A DNA stretch of 64,000 nt from Scandinavium vulneris_A (GCA_046518185.1 JBKGRZ010000001.1:992001-1056000), one strand, 5' to 3'. Positions 42,670 through 52,884 are shown, counted from the stretch's first letter. Notes: generated by a model from the letters alone, not told the origin. Program-made: numbers and translations.

Positions 42670-44946
42670 TTAGTGCGCCGCTTCCGCTTTGCGCTTCTGC
42701 GCCGCCTGGAAGTCGTAGGTCAGCGCATTGGCTTCGGCATCGAGCGCGACGGTCACCTGACCGCCGTCGACCAGTGAACCAAACAGCAGTTCGTTAGCGA
42801 GCGGTTTTTTCAGGTTGTCCTGAATGACGCGCACCATTGGACGCGCCCCCATCGCACGGTCGTAGCCTTTCTCTGCCAGCCAGTTGCGGGCTTCCTGACT
42901 GACTTCCAGCGACACGCCTTTCTGATCCAGCTGCACCTGAAGTTCGACGATAAACTTGTCGACAACCTGATGGATAACCTCGGTCGACAAATGATCGAAC
43001 CAGATGATGTTGTCCAGACGGTTACGGAATTCCGGCGTGAAGATTTTTTTAATCTCCTCCATCGCATCGGTGCTGTTATCCTGGTGGATCAGGCCGATGG
43101 ATTTACGCTCGGTTTCACGCACCCCGGCGTTGGTGGTCATCACCAGCACCACGTTGCGGAAGTCCGCCTTGCGGCCGTTGTTATCGGTCAGCGTGCCGTT
43201 GTCCATCACCTGCAACAGCAGGTTGAAGACGTCCGGGTGCGCTTTCTCGATTTCATCCAGCAGCAGTACCGCGTGCGGATGTTTAATCACCGCATCGGTC
43301 AGCAGACCGCCCTGATCAAAGCCCACGTAGCCCGGAGGCGCACCAATCAGACGACTGACGGTGTGGCGCTCCATGTACTCCGACATATCGAAACGCAGCA
43401 GCTCAATGCCGAGCGCTTTCGACAGCTGCACGGTGACTTCGGTTTTCCCGACCCCGGTTGGCCCGGCGAACAGGAAGGAACCGACCGGCTTATGATCCTG
43501 GCCCAGCCCTGCCCGACTCATCTTGATGGCTTCGGTTAAGGCCTCGATGGCTTTATCCTGACCAAAGACCAGCATTTTCAGGCGGTCGCCGAGATTTTTC
43601 AGGGTATCTCTGTCGCTCTGCGAGACGCTTTTCTCCGGGATACGCGCAATGCGTGCCACCACGGTTTCAATGTCCGCAACGTTGATCGTTTTCTTGCGTT
43701 TGCTGATTGGCATCAAACGGGCACGCGCGCCCGCTTCATCAATCACGTCTATCGCTTTGTCCGGCAGGTGACGGTCGTTAATGTATTTCACCGCCAGCTC
43801 CACCGCCGCACGTACCGCTTTAGCGGTGTAACGCACGTCGTGGTGCGCTTCATACTTCGGCTTCAGCCCGTTGATAATCTGCACGGTCTCTTCCACTGAC
43901 GGCTCAGTAATATCAATTTTCTGGAAGCGACGCGCGAGGGCACGGTCTTTTTCGAAAATATTGCTGAATTCCTGATAGGTCGTGGAACCGATCACCCGGA
44001 TTTTGCCGCTGGAGAGCAGCGGTTTGATCAGGTTTGCCGCATCCACCTGGCCGCCCGACGCCGCACCCGCACCGATAATGGTGTGGATCTCGTCGATAAA
44101 CAGGATGCTGTTGGTATCCTGCTCCAGCTGTTTGAGCAGCGCTTTGAAGCGTTTTTCAAAATCACCGCGATATTTGGTGCCCGCTAACAGCGAGCCAATA
44201 TCCAGCGAATAAAGGGTGCAATCGGCGATCACTTCCGGCACGTCGCCCTGCACAATACGCCAGGCGAGGCCTTCCGCAATCGCGGTTTTACCGACGCCGG
44301 ACTCACCGACCAGCAGCGGGTTATTTTTACGACGACGGCACAGGACCTGAATGGCGCGTTCCAGCTCTTTATCGCGACCGATCAGCGGGTCGATGCCGCC
44401 TACGCGAGCAAGCTGATTCAGATTGGTGGTGAAGTTTTCCATACGATCCTCCCCGCCTGCTTGCTCTTCAGTGTTCGGTTGGCTTCCGGAATCGGAAGAC
44501 TGGCTCGGCTCGTCTTTACGCGTGCCGTGGGAGATGAAGTTCACCACATCGAGACGGCTGACTTCGTGCTTACGCAGCAGATAGGCTGCCTGGGATTCCT
44601 GCTCGCTGAAGATGGCCACCAGCACATTCGCCCCGGTGACTTCGCTGCGACCGGACGATTGAACGTGGAATACGGCACGCTGTAATACGCGCTGGAAGCT
44701 GAGCGTCGGCTGAGTGTCGCGCTCTTCTTCGCTGGCAGGCAGTACCGGCGTGGTCTGTTCGATGAAGGCTTCGAGTTCCTGACGCAGCGCCACCAGATCC
44801 ACGGAGCAGGCTTCCAGCGCTTCGCGGGCAGATGGGTTGCTGAGCAGAGCCAGCAACAGATGCTCGACGGTCATAAACTCATGACGGTGCTCGCGCGCTC
44901 TGGCGAAAGCCATGTTTAAACTGAGTTCCAGTTCTTGATTGAGCAT
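42670..44946 (-). CDS. clpA: ATP-dependent Clp protease ATP-binding subunit ClpA
   Basis: A 758-residue AAA+ unfoldase (E. coli 758). The N domain (residues 1-145) binds ClpS. The two ATPase modules have Walker A GESGVGKTAIAEG and GPTGVGKTEVTVQ, with Walker B ILFIDEIHTI and VLLLDEIEKAH. It unfolds substrates, including N-end rule proteins, for ClpP. The start at MLNQELELSLNMAF (44946) is the conserved one. It lies 30 bp after clpS. Confidence 0.98.
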   Translation of the reverse strand: MLNQELELSLNMAFARAREHRHEFMTVEHLLLALLSNPSAREALEACSVDLVALRQELEAFIEQTTPVLPASEEERDTQPTLSFQRVLQRAVFHVQSSGRSEVTGANVLVAIFSEQESQAAYLLRKHEVSRLDVVNFISHGTRKDEPSQSSDSGSQPNTEEQAGGEDRMENFTTNLNQLARVGGIDPLIGRDKELERAIQVLCRRRKNNPLLVGESGVGKTAIAEGLAWRIVQGDVPEVIADCTLYSLDIGSLLAGTKYRGDFEKRFKALLKQLEQDTNSILFIDEIHTIIGAGAASGGQVDAANLIKPLLSSGKIRVIGSTTYQEFSNIFEKDRALARRFQKIDITEPSVEETVQIINGLKPKYEAHHDVRYTAKAVRAAVELAVKYINDRHLPDKAIDVIDEAGARARLMPISKRKKTINVADIETVVARIARIPEKSVSQSDRDTLKNLGDRLKMLVFGQDKAIEALTEAIKMSRAGLGQDHKPVGSFLFAGPTGVGKTEVTVQLSKALGIELLRFDMSEYMERHTVSRLIGAPPGYVGFDQGGLLTDAVIKHPHAVLLLDEIEKAHPDVFNLLLQVMDNGTLTDNNGRKADFRNVVLVMTTNAGVRETERKSIGLIHQDNSTDAMEEIKKIFTPEFRNRLDNIIWFDHLSTEVIHQVVDKFIVELQVQLDQKGVSLEVSQEARNWLAEKGYDRAMGARPMVRVIQDNLKKPLANELLFGSLVDGGQVTVALDAEANALTYDFQAAQKRKAEAAH

Positions 44947-44976
44947 AGGCACCTCCCCCAATTTGAATGCCTGAAA

Positions 44977-45297
44977 TCAGGCCTGTTCCAGCGTACACAA
45001 CAACGGATGCTCGTTCTCCTTGGCGTACAGGTTCACCATCGCAACTTTGGTTTCGGCGACTTCCGCGGTAAACACCCCGCAAATCGCTTTCCCCTGATAG
45101 TGAACGGCGAGCATCAGTTGCGTTGCACGTTCTACATCATAAGAAAAGAATTTCTGTAACACGTCAATAACAAACTCCATCGGCGTGTAATCATCATTGA
45201 GCAAAATCACTTTATACATCGACGGCGGCTGTAGCGCGTCGCGCACTTTGTCTTCTGCAAGCTGGTCAAAATCCAGCCAATCTCGCGTCTTACCCAT
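44977..45297 (-). CDS. clpS: ClpA adaptor and N-recognin ClpS
   Basis: A 106-residue adaptor (E. coli 106) that binds N-terminal Leu, Phe, Tyr or Trp residues and hands the proteins to ClpAP. The substrate pocket region YKVILLNDDYTPMEFVIDVLQ and VHYQGKAICGVFT are intact. It precedes clpA in one operon and is divergent from cspD. Confidence 0.98.
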   Translation of the reverse strand: MGKTRDWLDFDQLAEDKVRDALQPPSMYKVILLNDDYTPMEFVIDVLQKFFSYDVERATQLMLAVHYQGKAICGVFTAEVAETKVAMVNLYAKENEHPLLCTLEQA

Positions 45298-45634
45298 TGT
45301 CAGTGTTCATCTTCGGTTGCCGCTCCGGCGGGACACATCCCGTCGGCTTCCCAGAGCGAGTTCTCATGAATCTACAGTAAAGCGTAGATAACTATCCTCT
45401 ATTACTGCCATTCGCCATTCCTGCTATTCGCGACTTTCGTCACATTCCTTGCAATAGCGTTAACTGCTTCAAATTTTGGTGCATTTTTCACCGAACTTCG
45501 TTAACTGTCGCTTGACGCGTTGCCTGATTTATCTAAATTGTACAAGCGAGAGTTGGCGAGGTTTTGAACAGCCTGCCGATTTCACCACCGGTTCTTTCCA
45601 TCTGATTATAAAGATTCTCGAAGGATGTCGATGT
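45298..45634. other. Divergent clpS-cspD regulatory region (337 bp)
   Basis: This gap contains the promoters and leaders of clpS (left) and cspD (right). The part 45390-45600 is AT-rich. No gene with a recognisable family is present. A frame open upstream of cspD and in phase with it lacks family similarity and is treated as leader. Confidence 0.6.
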
Positions 45635-45862
45635 ATGGAAATGGGTACTGTTAAGTGGTTCAACAATGCTAAAGGGTTCGGCTTCATCTGCCCTGAAGGC
45701 GGCGGCGAAGATATCTTCGCGCATTACTCCACCATCCAGATGGATGGCTACAGAACGTTAAAAGCCGGACAGCCCGTTCGGTTTGATGTCCATCAGGGAC
45801 CCAAAGGCAACCACGCTAGCGTGATTGTTCCTGTCGAGGCTGAAGCCGCCGCAGTTGCGTAA
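45635..45862 (+). CDS. cspD: Cold-shock-like protein CspD
   Basis: A 75-residue cold-shock-domain protein (E. coli 74) with both RNP motifs: KGFGFICPEGG and DIFAHYSTI. CspD is induced in stationary phase and starvation, binds single-stranded DNA and inhibits replication. The start at MEMGTVKWFNN has AAGGATG 8 bp upstream. The C-terminus EAEAAAVA is one residue longer than in K-12. Confidence 0.96.
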   Translation: MEMGTVKWFNNAKGFGFICPEGGGEDIFAHYSTIQMDGYRTLKAGQPVRFDVHQGPKGNHASVIVPVEAEAAAVA

Positions 45863-45884
45863 CGCTTACGCTTTATTGTGTACC

Positions 45885-45914
45885 AAAATGCCAGTCCTGA
45901 CGACTGGCATTTTT
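45885..45914. terminator. Bidirectional terminator between cspD and macB
   Basis: AAAATGCCAGT-CCTGACG-ACTGGCATTTT has an 11-bp stem with A- and T-runs on both sides, lying between two convergent genes. It can serve both. Confidence 0.9.
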
Positions 45915-45921
45915 CTGTCTT

Positions 45922-47865
45922 TTATTCACGCGCCAGGGCATCGACCGGGTCTAGCCGGGCCGCATTCCGCGCCGGTAACCAGCCGAACAGCACCCCGGTC
46001 AGCGTCGAACAGATAAACGCCATCACCAGTGCCAGCGGGGAAAAACCAATGCCCCAGTCCGGCAGGAACAGCTGTAAGGTGAAGGCGATAATCAGCGAAA
46101 GGCTCACGCCCAACGCCCCACCCACCAGGCACACCAGCACTGCCTCAATCAAAAACTGTTGCAGCACATCGCTGGCTCGCGCCCCGACCGCCATTCGAAT
46201 ACCGATTTCCCGGGTCCGCTCGGTGACCGACACCAGCATGATATTCATCACCCCGATGCCCCCAACCACCAGCGAGATTATCGCCACCAGCGTTAAGAAC
46301 AACTGTAGTGTATGTGTGGTCCGCTCGGCGGTTTTCAAGATGCTGTCCATATTCCAGGTGAAGAAATCCTTCTTCCCATGACGCAAACTGAGCAATCGGG
46401 TCAGCTGTTGATCCGCCAGGGAACTGTCGTAGCCTTCGTTGACCCGCACCGTGATTGAGTTCAGCCATGACTGGCCCATCACCCGTCCGGCCATGGTGGT
46501 ATACGGCAGCCAGACGCGCAGAATTTTACTGCTGCCAAACATCGACTGTTTCTCATCCGCCACGCCGATCACCGTAGCGGGCGTGTTGCCCACCAGCAGA
46601 ATTTCGCCGACCACGTTGGCTTTGTTCGGGTACAGCTGGCGACGGGTGTTGCTGTCGAGCACTACCACCTGCGCCCGGCCGTTGAGCTGTACCTCATTGA
46701 AAGTGTTGCCTTCGCTAAAGGTCATGCCGTAGACGTTAAAGTACTGCGCGCCTACGCCTTCAACGCTTGCCGACACATCGGTATTACCCACCCGCAAACG
46801 CAGGCTTTTTGAGATGGCGGGCGTCGCCGAACGCACCCACGGCTGTTTTTGGATAGCCAGCAGATCGTCATATTTCAGCGCCTGCTGATACTGCGGGTCG
46901 TCGTCGCCAAAATCTTTACCGGGATAGACGTCGATGGTGTTGGTGCCAATCGCACGGATATCCGCCAGCACCATCTGTTTGGCAGCATCTCCGACCACCA
47001 CAATCGACACCACCGAGGTAATGCCGATGATGATCCCGAGCATAGTTAACAGGGTGCGCATTTTATTGGCGGCCATTGCCAGCCACGCCATGGTTAATGC
47101 TTCGCGAAAACCGCTGACAAACTGCCGCCAGCCGGTGATTTCCACCGCCGCTGCGATCTTCGCCGCCCCCGGCACCGCCCTTTTCGGCGGGGGATTACTG
47201 ATAATTTCCCCGTCACGAATCTCTATAATCCGCTCGGCCTGCGCCGCCACCGCCGGATCGTGGGTCACAATAATTACCGTATGGCCCTGCGATTTTAGCT
47301 GATGCAGGATAGCCATCACTTCCTCGCCGGAATGGGTATCCAGCGCCCCGGTCGGTTCATCGGCCAGAATAACCTGTCCGCCGTTCATCAGCGCCCGGGC
47401 GATACTCACCCGCTGCTGCTGGCCGCCGGAAAGTTGCGACGGTTGATACTCCACGCGATCGCCCAACCCGAGCCGCTGTAACAGCTGCTGCGCACGTTCC
47501 AGACGGCGCTTGCGCTCGGTGCCCGCATACACCGCTGGCACTTCTACGTTTTGCGCGGCGGTCAAATGCGACAGCAGATGGTAGCGCTGGAAGATAAAGC
47601 CAAAGTGCTCCCGACGCAGACGGGCCAGCGCATCACCGCTCAGCGTCGCCACGTCGGTACCCGCCACGCGGTAGGTGCCGCTGGTGGGTTTATCAAGACA
47701 GCCGAGAATATTCATCAGCGTCGATTTTCCGGAGCCGGACGCCCCGACGATCGCCACCATTTCCCCGGCATTGATGCTGAGCGTGATGCCCTTCAGCACC
47801 TCCACGCTCTGCTCCCCGGACGGATAGCTTCGACGAATATCGCTCAGCTCAAGCAGCGCCGTCAT
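45922..47865 (-). CDS. macB: Macrolide exporter ATP-binding/permease MacB
   Basis: A 647-residue type VII ABC protein (E. coli 648). The N-terminal ATPase has Walker A GASGSGKSTLMN, signature LSGGQQQRVSIARAL and Walker B VILADEPTGALD. Then come a first helix (about 275-300), a periplasmic domain, and three C-terminal helices. With MacA and TolC it expels macrolides, enterotoxin and haem precursors from the periplasm. Its start overlaps the macA stop by 4 bp. Confidence 0.97.
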   Translation of the reverse strand: MTALLELSDIRRSYPSGEQSVEVLKGITLSINAGEMVAIVGASGSGKSTLMNILGCLDKPTSGTYRVAGTDVATLSGDALARLRREHFGFIFQRYHLLSHLTAAQNVEVPAVYAGTERKRRLERAQQLLQRLGLGDRVEYQPSQLSGGQQQRVSIARALMNGGQVILADEPTGALDTHSGEEVMAILHQLKSQGHTVIIVTHDPAVAAQAERIIEIRDGEIISNPPPKRAVPGAAKIAAAVEITGWRQFVSGFREALTMAWLAMAANKMRTLLTMLGIIIGITSVVSIVVVGDAAKQMVLADIRAIGTNTIDVYPGKDFGDDDPQYQQALKYDDLLAIQKQPWVRSATPAISKSLRLRVGNTDVSASVEGVGAQYFNVYGMTFSEGNTFNEVQLNGRAQVVVLDSNTRRQLYPNKANVVGEILLVGNTPATVIGVADEKQSMFGSSKILRVWLPYTTMAGRVMGQSWLNSITVRVNEGYDSSLADQQLTRLLSLRHGKKDFFTWNMDSILKTAERTTHTLQLFLTLVAIISLVVGGIGVMNIMLVSVTERTREIGIRMAVGARASDVLQQFLIEAVLVCLVGGALGVSLSLIIAFTLQLFLPDWGIGFSPLALVMAFICSTLTGVLFGWLPARNAARLDPVDALARE

Positions 47866-48977
47866 TTCGCCGCTCCGGGTTTGCCCTCGCCGGTAATCAC
47901 TTCGTCGCCCTCTGCCAGCCCTTGTACCACTTCCACGTCGGTGTCGTTGCGCGTACCGATGGTCACTTCGCGCTCTTTCACCTCGCCGTTACGCAGCAGG
48001 CGCACGTTGTAACGATTATCACCAACCGCATCGCCGAGTGCCGAGAGCGGGATGGTCAGCACGTTGTTGACCCCAGAAAGTTGAATATGCACCTGAGCCG
48101 TCATTTCCAGGCGCAGCACGCCCTGCGGGTTAGGCACTTCAAAACGGGCATAGTAAAAGATGGCATCGTTGACCTTCTCCGGTGTCGGCAGAATGTCTTT
48201 CAGGGTGCCTTCATAGCGGGTGAGCGGATCGCCTAACACCGTGAACCAGGCTTTCTGCCCCGGTTTAAGATGAATAACGTCGGCCTCAGACACCTGCGCT
48301 TTTACCAGCATGGTGCTGAGATCGGCCAGGGTCAGAATGTTTGGAGCCTGCTGCGCGGCAATCACCGTCTGGCCTTGCAGGGTGGTGATCTGTGTCACTT
48401 CCCCGGCCATTGGGGCCAGAATACGGGTGTAATCGAGGTTGGTTTTAGCGGTGTCGAGCGTCGCCTGATTGCGCTTGATCTGTGCATCAATGGTGCCAAT
48501 CTGCGCGTCTTTTACCGCCACGTCGGTGGCGGTGGTATCGAGGTCCTGGCGCGAAATCAACTGCGTTTTTGCCAGTTGCAGATTACGGGCATAGGTCACC
48601 TGCGCGAGCTTACGTTCCGCCACCGCCTGTAAGCGCTGAGCGCGTAGCTCCATCAGCGTGGCTTCCACTTCTTTAATCTGGTTTTGCGCCTGTTCAGGGT
48701 CGATGACCCCCAACAGTTGGTCTTTCTTCACCTTATCGCCAATCGCCACCGACAGCGTTTTCAACTGGCCGCTGACCTGTGCCCCGACGTCAACCTTACG
48801 CAGGGCATCGAGTTTCCCGGTCGCCAGCACGCTCTGTTGCAGGTCGCTTTTGCGGACGATCAGCGTCTGATAACTCGGCAGCGGCGCATTCAGCGTCCGC
48901 CATAACCAGACCCCGCCCAGCAGCACTAACACCGCCAGAATCAGGTAACCTTTTTTGCGTTTTCCCTTCAGCTTCAT
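47862..48977 (-). CDS. macA: Macrolide exporter periplasmic adaptor MacA
   Basis: A 371-residue membrane-fusion protein (E. coli 371): an N-terminal membrane anchor (residues 10-28), biotinyl-lipoyl halves, an alpha-hairpin (about 95-175, KEVEATLMELRAQRLQAVAE...) and beta-barrel. It links MacB to TolC and stimulates MacB ATPase. The start at MKLKGKRKKGYL (48977) gives the usual length. First gene of macAB, divergent from ybjX. Confidence 0.96.
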   Translation of the reverse strand: MKLKGKRKKGYLILAVLVLLGGVWLWRTLNAPLPSYQTLIVRKSDLQQSVLATGKLDALRKVDVGAQVSGQLKTLSVAIGDKVKKDQLLGVIDPEQAQNQIKEVEATLMELRAQRLQAVAERKLAQVTYARNLQLAKTQLISRQDLDTTATDVAVKDAQIGTIDAQIKRNQATLDTAKTNLDYTRILAPMAGEVTQITTLQGQTVIAAQQAPNILTLADLSTMLVKAQVSEADVIHLKPGQKAWFTVLGDPLTRYEGTLKDILPTPEKVNDAIFYYARFEVPNPQGVLRLEMTAQVHIQLSGVNNVLTIPLSALGDAVGDNRYNVRLLRNGEVKEREVTIGTRNDTDVEVVQGLAEGDEVITGEGKPGAAK

Positions 48978-49127
48978 AAAAATCCCGAATGTTTGTCTTC
49001 TGTCGTTGATTGTATCTAAACATTTCCTCAACGAAACCCTATCTTTCAGTGAAGCGCCCGGCTCGTTGTGCCGACGTTGAAGAAGCCGTTGATAAAGTCG
49101 GCTTTTCAATCCGGCAAGGCCCTCCAT

Positions 49128-50084
49128 ATGTCACTCAACGCAGAACTTTCTTATTCAGAACAACCGACCCCAAAAACCGGCTGGCAACTGTTTCACCTGT
49201 TGAGTAGCGGCCAACTGATGCCGGGGCTGGCGTGGAAAAATCCGGCCTATCGCCGCAAGTTTATTCTGCGTTCACTGGCGACCCCCTTCACGACGGCCAC
49301 CCTACTCTCACGCCTGGCAGCGCAGCCGCAACTGCGTGAGATGTTACAGGTGCAACCGGGTTTACCGTGCCGCCTGCATCGCCCATGGCTGTCAATGAAC
49401 ATGCCGCGTCAGAATGCTGCGCAGGCGCTTATGTCACACTATGAAATCATGGCCGAGCACCTGCCAACGCCAGTGATGAATGCCTGGCTCAGCCGCCGGG
49501 GCGTCACGCTCGCGACCCTGACCGGGCGTGATGAGCAGGTCTTTAGCATCCGCCTGCTTTGCGATGCGTTTCTCGACAAAGAAGGCGAAGCGACGCTGGT
49601 GTTCACCGATGCGAAAAATACCGTGCTGGCCGAGCTTACTTTTACCTTATGTGAGTTCAACGGCAAGCAAACGATGTACATCGGCGGAATGCAGGGTGCG
49701 AAATCGCACGTCCCGCACGAGCTGATACAGGGCGCGACCAAATCCTGTAACGGGCTGTTCCCGAAACGTCTGCTGGTAGAAACCGCGATGGTGATGGGTC
49801 AGTTGATGAAGACTGAAGTCATTCGCGCGGTCAGTAATGAAACGCATATCTATCGCAGCGTTCGCTACCGTCGTAAAAAACAGGACAAGCTGCATGCGGA
49901 TTACAACAGCTTCTGGGAATCACTCGGCGGCAGCCTCGATGCCAACGGTGATTATCTGCTGCCGCTGACCATGCCGCGCAAGCCGATGGAAGAGATTGCC
50001 AGCAAAAAGCGGTCTGAATACCGTCGTCGTTATGAGCTGCTCGACGGCCTGCAGGCGCAGACCGTCACGGTGTGCCAGCGCTAA
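49128..50084 (+). CDS. ybjX: DUF535/VirK-family protein YbjX
   Basis: A 318-residue protein of the DUF535 family, which includes Shigella VirK and Salmonella somA. It contains WKNPAYRRKFILRSLATP, LFPKRLLVETAMVMGQL and a C-terminal SEYRRRYELLDGL. Related genes affect surface properties and resistance to antimicrobial peptides and are PhoP-controlled in Salmonella; no clear PhoP box was seen here. The start at MSLNAELSYSEQ (49128) is chosen from AAGG about 10 bp upstream. Its end overlaps the opposing ybjD by 4 bp. Confidence 0.9.
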   Translation: MSLNAELSYSEQPTPKTGWQLFHLLSSGQLMPGLAWKNPAYRRKFILRSLATPFTTATLLSRLAAQPQLREMLQVQPGLPCRLHRPWLSMNMPRQNAAQALMSHYEIMAEHLPTPVMNAWLSRRGVTLATLTGRDEQVFSIRLLCDAFLDKEGEATLVFTDAKNTVLAELTFTLCEFNGKQTMYIGGMQGAKSHVPHELIQGATKSCNGLFPKRLLVETAMVMGQLMKTEVIRAVSNETHIYRSVRYRRKKQDKLHADYNSFWESLGGSLDANGDYLLPLTMPRKPMEEIASKKRSEYRRRYELLDGLQAQTVTVCQR

Positions 50085-51739
50085 TCTGCCCGCCCGCGTG
50101 CTAACCACAGCACGCGGGAAAACATCTTACGCAGCAGCGTGGGAACGGCTTCCACGCCGCGTCGCCCCGCCTCCATCGCCACCTCAATGGCCAGATCCGG
50201 TTTTGACGATCGGTGAATCGCCTTGATGATCACCCGCCGCATATTCATCGGGATCCCTTCCGGAATTTGCGCCACCCGGTGATAAACATCATCGAAGCCC
50301 TGGCGATACATAAAATGCTCCATATCCAACGCCGGGAGCGTGGTCAAATGCTGACGCTCCAGCTCCCGGTCGTTATTCAGTAGGCCGCGCACCGTGGCGG
50401 CGTACTTTTTCCCGGCCTCGTCGCCATCAACCAGCACATGCCATTCAATGCCCATCCGCCGGGCGAACTTGATCAGCGGTTTAAGGCCTGACTGGGCGAA
50501 CTCGATAACTTTAATCCCTTCGGCATCGAAGTGATGACCGCACTGACGCGCCAGCTCGTTGATCACCCAGGTTTCGGTCTCGCCCTCTACCAGCAGCCAG
50601 CAGCGGGCAAACAGTGATGACGCGCGGTTAAAGCGAATATGAAACGCGATGCGCCGCCCGTCCTCCGCGCTCAGGCCGTCCGGCCCCAGACGCCAGGTGG
50701 CAACCCGGGAGGAGTCACGCACCAGACGGCAGACATGTTCTACCGGGGTCATCGACAGCAGTTCGCCGGAATTGGTGGTGGTGATGCGCTGAAGCGGCAA
50801 CAGGTTGAGCAGATTCCAGGCTACCGACAGCATAATCGGATGCAGCCGGGTCTCCGGATCTTCCACCAACAGCAGCGGGCGCGCGTCTTTATCGAGCCGC
50901 ACCGTGCCTTTGGCCTGCAGCAGCGTGGAGAAAAGCCCAAGCAGGATCACCCGATGGCTGCGTCCGCCCGGTTTGTCGATCATCCGGTTGATAATATCCA
51001 GGTAACGCCAGCTGCGCTGCTCGTCATGGGATCGACGCCGCATCAGACGATGGCGAGATTGTGCGGTGCCCTGTTCGGAAAAATAGTGTTCCAGCAGTTG
51101 CACCATCGCCGACAAGCCCTGGCGTATCTGTCCATCGGACAAATTTTGTGGGCTGGTGACCAACTCGCGGGAGAGAAAATCGAGCTGACGGGCGGTGATT
51201 TCGACGTCCGGCACGTTCGGCACCGTGCCGTTACGAATCCGGCGCATAAAGCGGGCATCACGCAGACGAAGCACCGGCATCAGGCGCACCAGATGCTGCG
51301 CCTGAGTATCGATATCCTTCAGCGGCAGTGGACGGCCATTGCCATCAATAAAGCTGCGTAGCGTCATCACGCTGCCGTCTTCCGCCAGTTCGCCTTCCAG
51401 CCGGTAATGAATGCGCTGATACTCGTCCGTACCCGGCACCCAACACGCTTCCAGTGGGCGATAGCGGCGCACGCGATGGCGGCCAGGCTCCAGCTCGCGG
51501 AAGGTGAGGATAATATGCAGATGGTGTTCGCGGCCCAGTATGTCCCCAGGCGGGAACCAGAAGTCTTCGCGCACAAAATGGTAGAGCTCAGATTCAGGCG
51601 ACAGCAACAGGGTCAGTGCATCCAGCAGGCTGGATTTACCCCATGCATTTTCGCCAATTAAGACATTGTTCTGTTCCAGCATCAACGATAAGCGGTTGAT
51701 GCCGCGAAAGCCCACGATTTCCACTCTTTCGAGAAGCAT
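50081..51739 (-). CDS. ybjD: OLD-family ATP-dependent endonuclease YbjD
   Basis: A 552-residue protein with an N-terminal SMC-like ATPase (Walker A GENAWGKSSLLDALTL, about residues 30-45) and a C-terminal TOPRIM nuclease (LVEGETETWVI, then LVDGDEAGKKYA). This is the OLD-family architecture; E. coli YbjD is a chromosomal member with the same neighbours. The role is not established. The family name comes from P2 Old, whose place in this window's prophage is taken by the SIR2 gene. Confidence 0.93.
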   Translation of the reverse strand: MLLERVEIVGFRGINRLSLMLEQNNVLIGENAWGKSSLLDALTLLLSPESELYHFVREDFWFPPGDILGREHHLHIILTFRELEPGRHRVRRYRPLEACWVPGTDEYQRIHYRLEGELAEDGSVMTLRSFIDGNGRPLPLKDIDTQAQHLVRLMPVLRLRDARFMRRIRNGTVPNVPDVEITARQLDFLSRELVTSPQNLSDGQIRQGLSAMVQLLEHYFSEQGTAQSRHRLMRRRSHDEQRSWRYLDIINRMIDKPGGRSHRVILLGLFSTLLQAKGTVRLDKDARPLLLVEDPETRLHPIMLSVAWNLLNLLPLQRITTTNSGELLSMTPVEHVCRLVRDSSRVATWRLGPDGLSAEDGRRIAFHIRFNRASSLFARCWLLVEGETETWVINELARQCGHHFDAEGIKVIEFAQSGLKPLIKFARRMGIEWHVLVDGDEAGKKYAATVRGLLNNDRELERQHLTTLPALDMEHFMYRQGFDDVYHRVAQIPEGIPMNMRRVIIKAIHRSSKPDLAIEVAMEAGRRGVEAVPTLLRKMFSRVLWLARGRAD

Positions 51740-52137
51740 ACGCCCTCCACCTGAAAAGTTCCCTTTCGTTAACAGGAGTATAGCGGCAGGCGTCAGGCGG
51801 TGATACCTGAAACAAAGTCAAGTGATGACAAAAAATGTCCGTGATACTTACCAACAGAAACTAATAGCGAATCAATTAATAACGCTTGGCGTTAAATTTA
51901 TTCTTACACCAGATTTGACTGGCGAAAATTAATCTATACTCATTTTACCTCAACTAAGTGCAAGGAATGACCAGACATTAACTTAAATCAATAGTAGTGG
52001 CTTTATTTCACTGGTGAAGGGACGGCGTTAGTTCTTAAAATAACGGTTCTTAATTATGTCGTCTTCCCTTTGTGGCGATAAATAATGTCCGGTGCAGGAT
52101 TTCCTGACACCGTCACTGTTATTTCTTTGAGGTGGTT
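51740..52137. other. Divergent ybjD-aqpZ intergenic region (398 bp)
   Basis: No gene is visible. The stretch 51840-52080 is AT-rich and should contain the aqpZ promoter, with the ybjD promoter near 51745-51800. A GGTGG lies directly before the aqpZ start. No convincing operator or RNA gene was seen. Confidence 0.6.
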
Positions 52138-52833
52138 ATGTTCAGAAAACTGGCAGCAGAATGCTTTGGTACATTCTGGCTTGTATTTGGTGGTTGCGGT
52201 AGCGCAGTGCTGGCGGCAGGTTTCCCGGAATTAGGTATTGGTTTCGCGGGCGTGGCACTGGCATTCGGTTTAACCGTGCTGACGATGGCTTATGCCGTCG
52301 GCCATATTTCCGGCGGTCATTTTAACCCAGCGGTGACCTTAGGTCTGTGGGCTGGCGGTCGTTTCCCGACTAAAGATATTATTGGTTATATTGTGGCTCA
52401 GCTCATCGGCGGCATTATTGCTGCGGCAATTCTGTATCTGATTGCCAGCGGTAAAACCGGCTTTGACGCGGCGGCAAGTGGTTTCGCCTCTAACGGTTTC
52501 GGCGAGCACTCCCCGGGCGGCTATTCCATGCTGTCTGCTATCGTGATTGAAATCGTGCTGACCTGTGGCTTCCTGCTGGTTATCCTCGGTGCGACTGATA
52601 AACATGCTCCGGCTGGCTTCGCTCCTATTGCCATCGGCCTGGCGCTGACCCTGATCCACCTGATCAGCATCCCGGTAACCAACACCTCTGTGAACCCGGC
52701 GCGTAGCACCGCGGTAGCTATTTTCCAGGGTGGCTGGGCGCTGCAGCAGCTGTGGCTGTTCTGGGCGATGCCAATCATCGGCGGCATCCTCGGCGGCGTG
52801 CTGTACCGCACTCTGCTGGAAAAACGAGATTAA
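52138..52833 (+). CDS. aqpZ: Aquaporin Z
   Basis: A 231-residue water channel (E. coli 231) with six membrane helices and the two half-helix motifs GHFNPAVTLG and TSVNPARSTA. R189 after the second NPA narrows the pore for water. It acts in the inner membrane. The start at MFRKLAAECFG (52138) follows GAGGTGG; an in-frame ATG 6 bp upstream is not used in relatives. Confidence 0.97.
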   Translation: MFRKLAAECFGTFWLVFGGCGSAVLAAGFPELGIGFAGVALAFGLTVLTMAYAVGHISGGHFNPAVTLGLWAGGRFPTKDIIGYIVAQLIGGIIAAAILYLIASGKTGFDAAASGFASNGFGEHSPGGYSMLSAIVIEIVLTCGFLLVILGATDKHAPAGFAPIAIGLALTLIHLISIPVTNTSVNPARSTAVAIFQGGWALQQLWLFWAMPIIGGILGGVLYRTLLEKRD

Positions 52834-52850
52834 TCAGTACTGATTTTTCT

Positions 52851-52884
52851 AAAGGCCTGGCACTGCCGGGCCTTTTCTTTTTTC
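52851..52884 (+). terminator. Terminator of aqpZ
   Basis: AAAGGCCtGGCA and TGCCgGGCCTTT pair closely and are followed by TCTTTTTT. It lies 17 bp after the aqpZ stop. Confidence 0.85.

Noticed and set aside
50081..51739. ybjD as a mobile OLD-type defence gene
   Set aside because: It has the same neighbours (ybjX, aqpZ) as in E. coli and ordinary base composition, so it is a resident core gene, not recent cargo.
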